Shown: piece by piece, positions 46,387-55,707 of the stretch
Layout of the letters: each line of letters starts with the position of its first letter
Position numbering within the stretch: the first letter of the stretch is position 1
Assembly: GCA_028066595.1 (NCBI GenBank)
Contig: JALCBJ010000037.1
Span: forward strand, 1-62,658
Reading direction: 5' to 3'
Length of the DNA stretch: 62,658 nucleotides
Source of the DNA: Thermoanaerobaculia bacterium
GTDB lineage: Bacteria > Acidobacteriota > Thermoanaerobaculia > Multivoradales > J023
Notes under the pieces: model-generated
What the model saw: only the letters and a program-made list of their open reading frames with translations
The model's database searches: none
What the model was told of the DNA's origin: nothing
Made by a program: the position numbers and the translations under genes

Positions 46387-47367
46387 ATGAGAAGGCCCAC
46401 TGAACCGCAGAGTCTGCCCCCTTGGACGCGGGTGCTTTTGGCAGCTGACGGCATCGGTCTATCGCAGCATCCCTGGCGTCGGCTGTGCGAGTGGATCGAG
46501 TTTCGCGATGTCGTCGGAGCAGGTTACCGGCTGCTCTCGTATCGGGTAGCGAGCGCGGTGGAGTTGTCAGCCTCGGAGTTCGAAGCCGCGTGCTCGAAGA
46601 TCTACCGCCACCTGGCGGCCGACCTTCCAGGCGGCGCGGCACGCCATCCGATCCGCCTCTGGAACTTCATTCCCGACATCCTCTCGCCCCTCGGCCAGCT
46701 GAAGCACCGCTACATGGTGTTCAACGCGGGCCGTTTCGACGCCCTGTCTGCTTGGCTCGGGGGCGAGACCGGTCTCGATCGAGGCGTGGCGACGGCTTCG
46801 GGCGTGGGGCACGTCGGACCGGACCTCCAAATACACTGCTTGGCATCGGAGGTGGCGGGGGAGCCGGTGGAGAATCCGCGGCAGGTCTCGTCATATCGGT
46901 ATTCGCAGCGCTATGGACCGAAACCGCCGTGTTTCGCTCGGGCCACTCGATTTCAACCGCCCGCGTCCGAGCCGTGGTTGTTGGTCGGTGGCACCGCCAG
47001 CGTGGTCGGCGAAGACAGCGTCCACGAGGCCTGTCTCGATCGACAGCTGCGCGAAACCTTGCTCAACCTGGCCGCGGTGGTGCACGCCGGCGGTGCTCCG
47101 GTGGGCGCACCCGACCTGTCGGGCGAAGAGCTGGTCAGTGGCCTCATGCAACGTTTTCGCCACCTCCGGATCTACTATGTTCGTGAAGGGGATCGCTGCC
47201 GCTTGGCCGAACAGATGACGGAGCGTCTAGACGGGGGTACGCAGTTGGAGTGGGTGCACGCCGATCTCTGCCGTCCGGAGTTGTTGGTAGAGATCGAGGG
47301 TGTGGCAGACCTGGCGCCCGAGCCCGATCGGCGGAGCATCGATTCGCTGGTCCGCGTCGCCGTCTGA
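46387..47367 (+). CDS. Chorismatase of the FkbO/Hyg5/XanB2 type
   Basis: 326 aa. The diagnostic central block is KHRYMVFNAGRFDALSAWLG, then ATASGVGHVGPDLQIHCLAS, EPVENPRQVSSYRYSQRYGP, PPCFARATRF, VGGTASVVGEDSVHEACL and QLRETLLNLAAVV. The C-terminal ELLVEIEGVADL holds the conserved acidic position. This family splits chorismate into pyruvate plus dihydroxycyclohexadienoate, 3-hydroxybenzoate or 4-hydroxybenzoate. The exact product cannot be read from sequence by eye. In Xanthomonas the relative XanB2 supplies the aromatic starter for the aryl-polyene pigment xanthomonadin. Divergent KS-alpha/KS-beta genes make a comparable use plausible here. The start is ATG 46387, 116 bp after the deacetylase. 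Confidence 0.85.
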   Translation: MRRPTEPQSLPPWTRVLLAADGIGLSQHPWRRLCEWIEFRDVVGAGYRLLSYRVASAVELSASEFEAACSKIYRHLAADLPGGAARHPIRLWNFIPDILSPLGQLKHRYMVFNAGRFDALSAWLGGETGLDRGVATASGVGHVGPDLQIHCLASEVAGEPVENPRQVSSYRYSQRYGPKPPCFARATRFQPPASEPWLLVGGTASVVGEDSVHEACLDRQLRETLLNLAAVVHAGGAPVGAPDLSGEELVSGLMQRFRHLRIYYVREGDRCRLAEQMTERLDGGTQLEWVHADLCRPELLVEIEGVADLAPEPDRRSIDSLVRVAV

Positions 47368-47410
47368 GAACGGTGAATTCCTGGGTGGGCTCTGCGATGC
47401 TCTGCTTGTC

Positions 47411-48541
47411 ATGCTCTACAAGACATTGAACGAGCTACCGACTCCGGCGCTGGTCCTCGACCTAGAGGTCCTGGAGCGCAACGTCGAGAACATGGCACGA
47501 CGCGCCGACAGGCTGGGCGTCGAGCTCCGGCCTCACTTCAAGACGCCAAAGAGCTTGCAAGCAGCGGAGTTGCTGCGCGAAGCCGGCGCGTGCGGACTGA
47601 CGGTCTCGACTTTGGCGGAGGCTCGCGCCGTGATCCTGGGCGGTGGCGGATGTGACCCCTGGGACGATGTCACCTGGGCTTTTCCCGTCATCCTCGGCCG
47701 ACTCGATGAAGTGGCGGCCGTGGCGAATCTTCGCGAAGGGGTCGCGCTACGGCTGGTGGTCGACTCCGCCGACGCCGTTACCGCGCTGAAGACTCAGCTG
47801 GCCCCGAAGGTCGATCGTTGCCACGTGTGGCTGAAGGTAGATTGTGGCTACGGGCGGTGCGGCGTCGACCCGCGGACGGAGTCGGCCCTGGACCTTGCTC
47901 GGCGGCTGCACGATGCCGACCGCCTGGTCTTCGACGGCATCCTCAGTCATTCGGGTCATGCGTACTCGGTTCAGGGTTCCGAGGCGTTGGCGAGCGTGGC
48001 GGAGGAGGAGCGAAGCGTCATGGTGGGTTTCGCGCAGCGGCTGAGGGACGCGGGAGTCGAGGTGCGGGGCATTTCGGTGGGTTCGACGCCGGCGATGTCG
48101 GCGGTCCGCTCGTTGGAAGGAGTCACCGAGGCGCGGCCCGGCAACTACGTCTTCCACGACTACTCTCAGGTTCTGATCGGCTCCTGCGATGTCCGCGACT
48201 GCGCACTGACGGTGGTCTCGCAGGTGGTGTCACATCAACCCGGCTCGGCGCACTGCATTCTCGACGCCGGCGCACTCACCCTGTCGAAAGATGCTGGTCC
48301 GGTCTGGAGCGATCCGCCGAGCTACGGTCGGATCTATCGCGACTACGAGTCGGCCGAGCTGGAAGATGGCTTTTCCATCGTGTCTCTGTCCCAGGAGCAT
48401 GGACGGGTCGACGGCCCGTTGTCGGTAGGCACGCGGGTTCGGATACAACCGAACCACTCCTGTCTCGTGGTGCCTAATTTCGACGCCTACCATGTAGTGC
48501 GCGGCGACCAGGTGGTGGATTGCTGGCCCATTGTGCGTTGA
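47411..48541 (+). CDS. Fold-III PLP enzyme, D-serine dehydratase / D-threonine aldolase type
   Basis: 376 aa from ATG 47411 (MLYKTLNELPTPALVLDLEV); the frame from 47300 lies inside the preceding gene. The PLP lysine is Lys44 in LRPHFKTPKSL. LKVDCGYGRCGV, ILSHSGHAYS and ARPGNYVFHDYSQ match the DSD1/DTA alanine-racemase-like N-terminal domain. The zinc site PNHSC near residues 344-348 is the His-x-Cys pair of eukaryotic-type D-serine dehydratases. It would dehydrate D-serine or cleave D-threonine/D-beta-hydroxy amino acids. It follows the chorismatase by 43 bp and is probably co-transcribed, although the biochemical link is unclear. Confidence 0.88.
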   Translation: MLYKTLNELPTPALVLDLEVLERNVENMARRADRLGVELRPHFKTPKSLQAAELLREAGACGLTVSTLAEARAVILGGGGCDPWDDVTWAFPVILGRLDEVAAVANLREGVALRLVVDSADAVTALKTQLAPKVDRCHVWLKVDCGYGRCGVDPRTESALDLARRLHDADRLVFDGILSHSGHAYSVQGSEALASVAEEERSVMVGFAQRLRDAGVEVRGISVGSTPAMSAVRSLEGVTEARPGNYVFHDYSQVLIGSCDVRDCALTVVSQVVSHQPGSAHCILDAGALTLSKDAGPVWSDPPSYGRIYRDYESAELEDGFSIVSLSQEHGRVDGPLSVGTRVRIQPNHSCLVVPNFDAYHVVRGDQVVDCWPIVR

Positions 48542-48756
48542 GCGGTGCTACACTCTGCGCGCGTTCGGGCCGAGCGCCGAAGTTTCGGCGACGTTTTCGC
48601 GAGCTTCTAGCCCACCACCGTCCAGATCGGCAAGGTGCTCGCTACAACGCCCGTACGAATCCGCTCTCAAGAGACGCCGGGCCTTGATACGAGACGGAGC
48701 GTCTCCGACGCCCTCGACCGCGGGGGCGCCCCACTCTGCGACTTGACCGAAAGACG

Positions 48757-51411
48757 ATGCCCATGCGCCATTTCGTGCCTCGCCTTGTCCTCGTGCTGTC
48801 TACTCTGTCGGCCGTTGTCTTCTCATCGCCTGGATCGGCCTCCGAGACCACGACGGAATTGCCTCCCGTGGCCGTCGACTCCTGGCTGATCCTCGGGCCA
48901 ACACCTTGGGCGCTGCCGGAGATCGCAGGGTACGAGCTGGCGGATGCTCTGGCGGAGGAAACCATCGATCTCGAGGGACTGTGGCCCGCCGAGGGCGACG
49001 GACAGACGTTGCGGCCGGGTGCGGAGCCGTCACGTTGGGCGGTGGGAGCACCCTGGCCGGCAGCCGACGACGGAGTCGCGCACAAGGCCTGGGCCGCGAC
49101 CTATGTCTCGGTGGACTTTTATACGGAAACGACGCTCCGGGTCTGGAGCGAGCAGCCAGTGCGAATTCTCCTCGATGGCGTCGAGGTCGCGACGCGGGCG
49201 ACCGCTGTAGAAGCGACCTCCGCGGACGACGAGTCCGAGGCGGAGCCAGTCACCGCGGAGTTGAAGCTGACCCAGGGGAAGCATCTACTGCTCGTTACGT
49301 CGGTACGCGAAGGGACGGCGGAAGGGGATTGGAGCATCGCCGCCGAGCTCACCGGCGTCGAGCCCTGGTCCGGGATCGCCGTGTCCACCAACCGGCGTCG
49401 TCATGTCGGTCTGCGGGAGCTCCTCGATCAGGAAACGGTTCGCGGCCTCGATCTCTCTCCTGATGGCAGGTATCTGCGGGTCCGGTGGTCGAGCGCCGGC
49501 GTTCCCGCGGATCACGCCAAGAGCTGGCACCAGATCGTCGACGTCGAGTCCGGGGATGTGATTCGGGAGCTCCACACCAGTCCTTCCGGCTTCGCTTGGT
49601 CCCCCGACGGCTCTCACTATGCCTGGGCCACCTCGTCGCGCGAGCCGGGAGCCACCGGACATGATCTATGGATTTCCCCCATCGACGGAGGCACCTCCCG
49701 TCGCGTCCTCGCCGATGTGCAGGACTGGTCTGGCCACCGGTGGCTGCTAAACGGTTCGGGTCTCATCGTCGAGACCGTGGAGTCGGCCGAGGCCGACGAG
49801 CGGGGGTTCAAACGGTTCCGCGGACCCACCGATCGCTGGGCCGGTCAGCGCGACGAGTCCCGGCTGTGGTGGGTGCCGGTGGACGGTGGAGGGCTGCGCC
49901 AGCTGAGCTTCGATCAGCGGAAGGACGACCTCACCGACGTTGGCATCGATCGCCTGCTCCTCAACCGGCTCGAGTACGGTGGTACCGAGCGTCCTTTCTC
50001 GGCGACCAGTCTCTTCGAGCTGGATCTCGAAACTTTGAAGTTGCGCGAGATCGCCTCCAAAGAGCAGATGAAGGGCTGGGTCGGGCCGGTCCAGTACCTG
50101 AACCCGGGCTCCGAGGACGATCGGCGTCTGGTGGTTCTGGGATCGCCGCAACTCTTCGGCGGCGCGGGGCGCGATCCCGATCTGCCGGCTGATCAGGTGG
50201 TGAATGACTACGAGACGGAGGCCTATCTCTTCGATCCTGCGACAGGGGAAGTCGCTGCGTTGACCAAGGATTGGGATCCCACGGTGAATCAAGTCTTCGT
50301 CACCGAGGGTGCGCTTTGGATCGTCGGTCAGGATCAGTCGTACCAACGTCTGTATCGCTACGACCTGATCACGAAGGAACTCGAGGAAGTCCCCAGCGGC
50401 AGTGACGTGGTCGGCCGGGTCGACGTCTCGCGCGATGGCGCGACGATCGCCTACCTAGGAGAGGGCCCGAGTCAGCCGGAAACGGTCTTTGTGTTGAGCG
50501 GCGGCGATCGGCAGCCCAGGGAATTGGTGCGGGGTGGCGACGAGGCCTGGCGACGCGTCGACTTGGGCCGTGTCGAGACCTTTTCGTTCGTCATGGACGA
50601 AGGTACGGAAGACGCCACGGAGATCCTCGGCCGGGTCAACTATCCGCCGGATTTCGATCCATCGAAGAAATATCCCCTGATCGTCAGTTATTATGGGGGT
50701 ACGCTACCCAGCGACCGCGCTTTTGGCGGCCGCTATCCGCGCAGTTACTGGGCGGCACACGGTTTCATGGTTTACACTGTGCAACCGAGCGGCGCCACCG
50801 GCTTCGGCCAGGAATTCTCGGCCCGCCACGTCAACGCCTGGGGACGGCGTACCGCCGACGAGATTCTCGAAGGTACGAAACGGTTTCTCGACGCGCATCC
50901 CTTTGTCGACCCCGACAAAGTGGGTTGTATCGGCGCCTCCTATGGTGGCTTCATGACCATGTACCTGGTCAGCCACAGTGATCTTTTCGCCGCCGGAGTG
51001 TCCCACGCCGGCATCGCGAACCTGGCCAGCTATTGGGGGCAGGGCTGGTGGGGATACCTCTACTCGGCGGCCGCTTCGGCCGACAGCTACCCCTGGAATG
51101 CACGCGACCTCTACATCGACCAGAGTCCGCTCTACGCGGCCGACGAGATCGAAACGCCGCTCTTGCTCTTGCACGGTGATCAAGACACCAACGTACCGCC
51201 GGTGGAAAGCCATCAGATGTATACGGCCCTGAAGGTTCTGGGCCGTGATGTCGAGCTCATCGAGGTAGGCGGGGAAGATCACCAGATCTTCTACTACCCC
51301 AAACGGAAGCTCTGGATGGAGACCATCGTCGCGTATTTCACCAAGTACCTTCACGACCGGCCCGAGTGGTGGACCGAGCTCTGGGGTACGTCCGAAGACC
51401 CGAAGGGTTGA
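48757..51411 (+). CDS. Secreted S9-family peptidase (dipeptidyl-peptidase / prolyl oligopeptidase)
   Basis: 884 aa with a signal peptide (FVPRLVLVLSTLSAVVFSSPGSA). An N-terminal accessory region (residues 30-210) precedes the propeller with RGLDLSPDGRYLRVRWSS, TSPSGFAWSPDGSHYAWATS and DLWISPIDGG. The C-terminal hydrolase has LGRVNYPPDFDPSKKYPLIV, Ser728 in CIGASYGGFMTMYL, Asp810 in LLHGDQDTNVPP and His842 in VGGEDHQIF. S9 enzymes cleave short peptides, usually after proline; secretion indicates use in scavenging peptides. Its 215-bp upstream gap holds the promoter, including TACACT near 48549. It has no functional tie to neighbours. Confidence 0.93.
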   Translation: MPMRHFVPRLVLVLSTLSAVVFSSPGSASETTTELPPVAVDSWLILGPTPWALPEIAGYELADALAEETIDLEGLWPAEGDGQTLRPGAEPSRWAVGAPWPAADDGVAHKAWAATYVSVDFYTETTLRVWSEQPVRILLDGVEVATRATAVEATSADDESEAEPVTAELKLTQGKHLLLVTSVREGTAEGDWSIAAELTGVEPWSGIAVSTNRRRHVGLRELLDQETVRGLDLSPDGRYLRVRWSSAGVPADHAKSWHQIVDVESGDVIRELHTSPSGFAWSPDGSHYAWATSSREPGATGHDLWISPIDGGTSRRVLADVQDWSGHRWLLNGSGLIVETVESAEADERGFKRFRGPTDRWAGQRDESRLWWVPVDGGGLRQLSFDQRKDDLTDVGIDRLLLNRLEYGGTERPFSATSLFELDLETLKLREIASKEQMKGWVGPVQYLNPGSEDDRRLVVLGSPQLFGGAGRDPDLPADQVVNDYETEAYLFDPATGEVAALTKDWDPTVNQVFVTEGALWIVGQDQSYQRLYRYDLITKELEEVPSGSDVVGRVDVSRDGATIAYLGEGPSQPETVFVLSGGDRQPRELVRGGDEAWRRVDLGRVETFSFVMDEGTEDATEILGRVNYPPDFDPSKKYPLIVSYYGGTLPSDRAFGGRYPRSYWAAHGFMVYTVQPSGATGFGQEFSARHVNAWGRRTADEILEGTKRFLDAHPFVDPDKVGCIGASYGGFMTMYLVSHSDLFAAGVSHAGIANLASYWGQGWWGYLYSAAASADSYPWNARDLYIDQSPLYAADEIETPLLLLHGDQDTNVPPVESHQMYTALKVLGRDVELIEVGGEDHQIFYYPKRKLWMETIVAYFTKYLHDRPEWWTELWGTSEDPKG

Positions 51412-51593
51412 ATGGACTGATTCGAACAGCCGACTCTGAGATCCGCCCCTGTGCACGGGTTCTTCCCATGGTGCGAGTGGGCAGGCACTTCAGACCAGGA
51501 ACCTGCTGAGCTGCGGTCCCCCCACCAGGAGACCGAGCTCCGAGGAGGCCCACGTGGTGGCACCCAGCTTCCTTTTCACGACCGATTTCGAGC

Positions 51594-54500
51594 ATGACTG
51601 ACGCCAACAGCAGTCCTTCCAGCGGTGGCACGCCGGCGCGCCGGCAGCGTCGACGTAGCCGAAAACGCCAGAGACCTGCGGCGGTCAACTCCCGACCGGT
51701 GCCGCTATACGAGCGCACGACCGCGAGTTTCAACCGCGGCGACAAGCAGCGTGGCGCGGACTATTTCCGCGAGGGACGGGTACAGCTGGACGTCAAGGGC
51801 AACCGCGCTACGGCCCAGGTCCAGGGCAAGGATCGGCAGTCGTACGGTGTCGGAATCGACTGGTCGCGTGTGGCGCCAAAGCAGCAGCTCCACGTCTTCT
51901 GTCAATGTCCGCGGTTCTCGTCGGGCAAGCCGTGCAAGCATCTTTGGGCCACGCTCCTCGCACTCGCCGAGAGTGGACCGCAGAATCAGCCACCGGGCCA
52001 GATCGAGGTGACGCTGCGCAAAGATCGCAAGACCCGCTGGCGCGAGCTACCGGATCTGCCGGAGCCCAAGCAGGGTCCGCAGAGACCGGCCAAGAAGAAG
52101 CCTGCGAAGAAGGCGCGGCCGAAGAACGATCACGGCAGCTGGAAGTCCCATTTTGCCTCGGTGAAACAGGATCTCGATCAACTTACCAGTGGTCAGATCG
52201 CCGGGCCCGATCCCGAGATGGTGCGCCTCTTGGTGAACGCGGGCGCCAGCCTATCGGCCGACGGGCTGGTGCTCGACGTCTACGAGGTCAAGGCGGGTGG
52301 CGACGGGGAAGCGACTCTCAAGCCGAAGAGTGTAGACCCGAGGCTGCTCCAAGACGTCCTGGTGCCGCGTTCCCGCAACGGGGCTTCCCGAACCGTCTTC
52401 GAAGATGAGGTGGACGAGGCCGTCCTCCCTCCCGGATTGGAGTCGGAGGAAGGCGCGGAGACTGGGTCGAACGATTTCTCCGACTCGGCCGTCAGCGTAG
52501 CGAGCGAGGAGCCAATCGATACCTCGCGACAGGAAGACGCCGGAGATCCATCGCCGAGCTCGGAGACCCTGGGGGACGCCGAGCCGGCCCCCGACGTTGC
52601 GCAGGTGTCAGAGAACGGAAACGAGGGGCCGAGGAGCATCCCGACCGTCGTGCCCGCTCTCCCCACCCAAGGTCATCCGCGAAAGGGGCGGCGGCAGGGT
52701 CGATCTCGCCCGCGCCCACCAAAGGCTCGTCGTCTGGTACTACCAAAGGAGTTGTACGACGACGTGCTGCCCGATCTGTGCCAACGCAAGATTCTAGGAA
52801 GCTGGGATGGCCACGACGCCAGCTCGATGCGACCTCTGGATTGGGACGGTGACCCACCCTGGCGTCTGGCCCTTCGTTTGGTGACCGAGGGCGCCCAAGG
52901 ACAGGAAGTGATCAAGCTGAGAGGGGAGCTGTTCCGCGACGTCTCCGGAAACGGGACGATGACTGCGGGTGGCTCGGACGACGACCTGGACGACCGGTTG
53001 ACCGTCATTCCACTCGGCGACCCGGAAGCGATCTTGCTCTCGGACCGGCGAAGCGCCATGCGTGCGGCCATCGCGGCGGACCAGGCGGTAGCGGCCACCG
53101 GTGCTCTGACCAGCGTGCTGCCAGCACGGGACGCGGACGACATGCCGTCCGGCCTGGTGTTGTTCAAAGACCACATCGCACGGCTGGAGACCGAGCCGGG
53201 GCAGGACCGGCCTTGGATCACCAGGCTGCGAGGTGCCGACGAGATCGTCATTCCGGGCGAGGATCTAGAAGACGCGCTCACCACGTTGCTCGAGCTGCCG
53301 GCACTTCCCACGATGCGCCTTCCCGACGACCTGGGGCTGGAGGCCGTTACAGAAGCGCCGATCCCCCATCTCGCGCTGGAGTCGGAGAGGGCCCCGGAGT
53401 GGGTCCAACTACCGCTGCGCGCCCATCTCAGCTTCGAGTATGGCGACTTCAATGTCCCGGCCGACGATCAGCGCCGCGGTATCGTCGACTGGCGCGAGGG
53501 CGTCATGCTTCGTCGCAACATGGAGCTGGAGCAGCAAGGGCTGCTGCGCTTGGTGGAGCTCGGCTTCCAGCCCGTATCCACGCGGGGAAGTGGTCTGGAA
53601 CACGGTCATGGACTGGAGCTCGACCCGGCACGACTGCCCCTCGTGGCCGAGCCTCTGCTGCGCGACGGCTGGGTGGTCGAGGTCCATGGTGCACCGATGC
53701 GTTCGCCCGATCCACCGACACTGCGGGTGGAGAGCGGCGTCGATTGGTTCGAGCTCAAGGGTGGCCTCGACTACGCGGGCGAGCACATCGACCTGACCCG
53801 TGCTCTGGCGGCCATCGCGCGCGGTGAGCGCATTATCGAGCTCGACGACGGCTCTCAGGGCATCCTGCCGGAGCAGTGGGTCGATGCCTACGACTCCCTG
53901 GCCAAGCTGTCACACGATGCCACCGAAGAGGGGCTGAAGTTTCACTCTTCCCAAGCACTTCTTGTGGACACGTTGCTCGCCATGACGCCGCCGTCGGTGG
54001 ATCGGCAGTTCTCCAACCTACGCAGGAAGCTGAGCTCCTGGGAACGCATCAAGTCGAAGAAGGAGCTCCGGACGTTCCATGGGACGCTGCGCGGCTACCA
54101 GCGGCACGGCCTGGGTTGGTTGACCTTCCTGCGGGAGTTCGGGCTCGGAGGAGTGCTCGCCGACGACATGGGTCTGGGCAAGACGGTGCAGGTATTGGCC
54201 CTCATCTTGGCCCACCGAACGCCGGCCAAGACCACCGGCAAGCCCTTCCTGGTGGTGGCGCCGAGGAGCCTGGTGTTCAACTGGATCGACGAGGCGGCTC
54301 GCTTCACACCGGACCTGAAGGTGGTGGAGTACGCTGGACCCGACCGTCAGAAGCTACAAGGCGAGCTCGACGACTACGACATCGTTCTCACCACGTACAG
54401 CACGCTCCGTCGCGATATCGGCTACCTGGCCGCCGAGAAGTTCGACACCTTGGTGCTCGACGAGGCCCAGGCGATCAAGAACCGCGATTCGCAGGCTGCC

Positions 54501-55463
54501 AAGGCTTCGCGCCTGCTGGTGGGTGAGAACCGTCTCGCCTTGACCGGTACCCCGATCGAGAATCACCTCGGCGAGTTGGGCTCGATCTTCGAGTTCTTGA
54601 ACCCGTCGCTCTTTGGTCGCCTTCCCAAGCTCGACGCACTCACGGGGGGCAGGGCTCCGAACAAGCAAGAACTGGCGCTCGTGGCCGAGGGCATGCGGCC
54701 CTTCATCCTGCGCCGCACCAAGTCTGAAGTGTTGAAGGATCTGCCACCCAAGACGATTCTGACGCTCCACACCACGCTACGGGACGAGCAGCGCGAGCTC
54801 TACGACAAGCTTCGTCTGCACTATCAAGCCAATCTCCTCAGCCAGAGCGAAGGCGGCAAGGTGGCCAACCCGATCCAGGTGCTCGAAGCCCTCCTGCGCC
54901 TGCGTCAGGTCGCCTGCCATCCCGGGCTGGTGGACGAAGAGTGGGAACCGGCTGGAAGCGCCAAGATGGAGATGCTCTTCTCCCACGTGGAGGAGATCCT
55001 CGACGAGGGTCACAAGCTGGTGATCTTCTCGCAGTTCACCAAGCTCTTGGCCTACGTGCGGCGTGAGCTCGAGGCGCGGGGCAAGACGTATGCCTACCTC
55101 GACGGCTCCACGCGCAATCGTGGCGATGTGGTGGAGAGGTTCCAGACCGATCCCGGTTGCAATCTCTTCCTCATCAGCATCAAGGCTGGTGGTGTCGGGC
55201 TCAATCTCACCGCGGCCGGTTATGTCTTTCTCCTCGACCCGTGGTGGAACCCTGCCGTCGAGGCGCAGGCCATCGACAGAGTCCACCGCATCGGCCAGAC
55301 GCAGCCCGTCTTCGCCTACCGCCTCATCGCCCGCGACACGGTGGAAGAGAAGATCGTCGCCCTCCAGCGCTCCAAGAGTGAGCTGGCCGACGCCATCCTC
55401 GGTGGCGAGGGCACGAGGATGTCGGATCTGACGGCGGACGATCTGAAGATGCTTCTGTCGTAG
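51594..55463 (+). CDS. SNF2-family ATPase with SWIM zinc finger
   Basis: 1289 aa from ATG 51594. The basic N-terminus (RRQRRRSRKRQRP) leads to a SWIM zinc finger (VFCQCPRFSSGKPCKHLWA). A long acidic/Pro-rich linker (residues 160-390) and a SNF2_N-associated domain follow. The ATPase core has LADDMGLGKTVQVLALIL, VLDEAQAIKNRDSQAAKA and LTGTPIENHLGELGSIFEFL. The C-terminal helicase part has KLVIFSQFTKLLAYVRREL, SIKAGGVGLNLTAAGYVF and AIDRVHRIGQTQPVFAYRL. Such enzymes translocate on double-stranded DNA and remodel protein-DNA complexes; in bacteria they resemble RapA/HepA-like or SWIM-SNF2 proteins of unknown target. It is monocistronic. The unusually long disordered linker is a departure from the typical family length. 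Confidence 0.94.
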   Translation: MTDANSSPSSGGTPARRQRRRSRKRQRPAAVNSRPVPLYERTTASFNRGDKQRGADYFREGRVQLDVKGNRATAQVQGKDRQSYGVGIDWSRVAPKQQLHVFCQCPRFSSGKPCKHLWATLLALAESGPQNQPPGQIEVTLRKDRKTRWRELPDLPEPKQGPQRPAKKKPAKKARPKNDHGSWKSHFASVKQDLDQLTSGQIAGPDPEMVRLLVNAGASLSADGLVLDVYEVKAGGDGEATLKPKSVDPRLLQDVLVPRSRNGASRTVFEDEVDEAVLPPGLESEEGAETGSNDFSDSAVSVASEEPIDTSRQEDAGDPSPSSETLGDAEPAPDVAQVSENGNEGPRSIPTVVPALPTQGHPRKGRRQGRSRPRPPKARRLVLPKELYDDVLPDLCQRKILGSWDGHDASSMRPLDWDGDPPWRLALRLVTEGAQGQEVIKLRGELFRDVSGNGTMTAGGSDDDLDDRLTVIPLGDPEAILLSDRRSAMRAAIAADQAVAATGALTSVLPARDADDMPSGLVLFKDHIARLETEPGQDRPWITRLRGADEIVIPGEDLEDALTTLLELPALPTMRLPDDLGLEAVTEAPIPHLALESERAPEWVQLPLRAHLSFEYGDFNVPADDQRRGIVDWREGVMLRRNMELEQQGLLRLVELGFQPVSTRGSGLEHGHGLELDPARLPLVAEPLLRDGWVVEVHGAPMRSPDPPTLRVESGVDWFELKGGLDYAGEHIDLTRALAAIARGERIIELDDGSQGILPEQWVDAYDSLAKLSHDATEEGLKFHSSQALLVDTLLAMTPPSVDRQFSNLRRKLSSWERIKSKKELRTFHGTLRGYQRHGLGWLTFLREFGLGGVLADDMGLGKTVQVLALILAHRTPAKTTGKPFLVVAPRSLVFNWIDEAARFTPDLKVVEYAGPDRQKLQGELDDYDIVLTTYSTLRRDIGYLAAEKFDTLVLDEAQAIKNRDSQAAKASRLLVGENRLALTGTPIENHLGELGSIFEFLNPSLFGRLPKLDALTGGRAPNKQELALVAEGMRPFILRRTKSEVLKDLPPKTILTLHTTLRDEQRELYDKLRLHYQANLLSQSEGGKVANPIQVLEALLRLRQVACHPGLVDEEWEPAGSAKMEMLFSHVEEILDEGHKLVIFSQFTKLLAYVRRELEARGKTYAYLDGSTRNRGDVVERFQTDPGCNLFLISIKAGGVGLNLTAAGYVFLLDPWWNPAVEAQAIDRVHRIGQTQPVFAYRLIARDTVEEKIVALQRSKSELADAILGGEGTRMSDLTADDLKMLLS

Positions 55464-55492
55464 ACCCGCTGTCTTCTCGTTACCGCTAGGTC

Positions 55493-55663
55493 AGAAATCC
55501 CCCCTAACCCCCTTTCCCAGAAGGGGGGCATTCGGTGTGCGTTTCGTCGGGATGTCTCGTTCGCGGGAGCGTCTTTCTCGTCTCCGCCTGGGGCACAGCG
55601 GTTCGGTACTAGATGCCTTGGCTCTCCCCCTTTACCGAAAGGGGGAGTTAGAGGGGGATTTCA
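55493..55663. repeat. Inverted pair of CCCCCTTT/AAAGGGGG palindromes
   Basis: Copy one, 55493-55527, ends in CCCCCTT...AAGGGGG (55508-55527). Copy two, 55624-55663, is its reverse complement with CCCCCTTT-ACCG-AAAGGGGG (55626-55645) and the matching AGAAATCCCC/GGGGATTTCA flanks. The pair fills the 244-bp gap between the convergent SNF2 and serine-hydrolase genes. The CCCCCTTT-type palindrome is a widespread intergenic repeat of unknown origin; the hairpins could also help end both transcripts. Confidence 0.75.
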
Positions 55664-55707
55664 GAAAACAAGGCTCGGCACCGGCCGAGACCCTTGATCC
55701 CCCGTTG

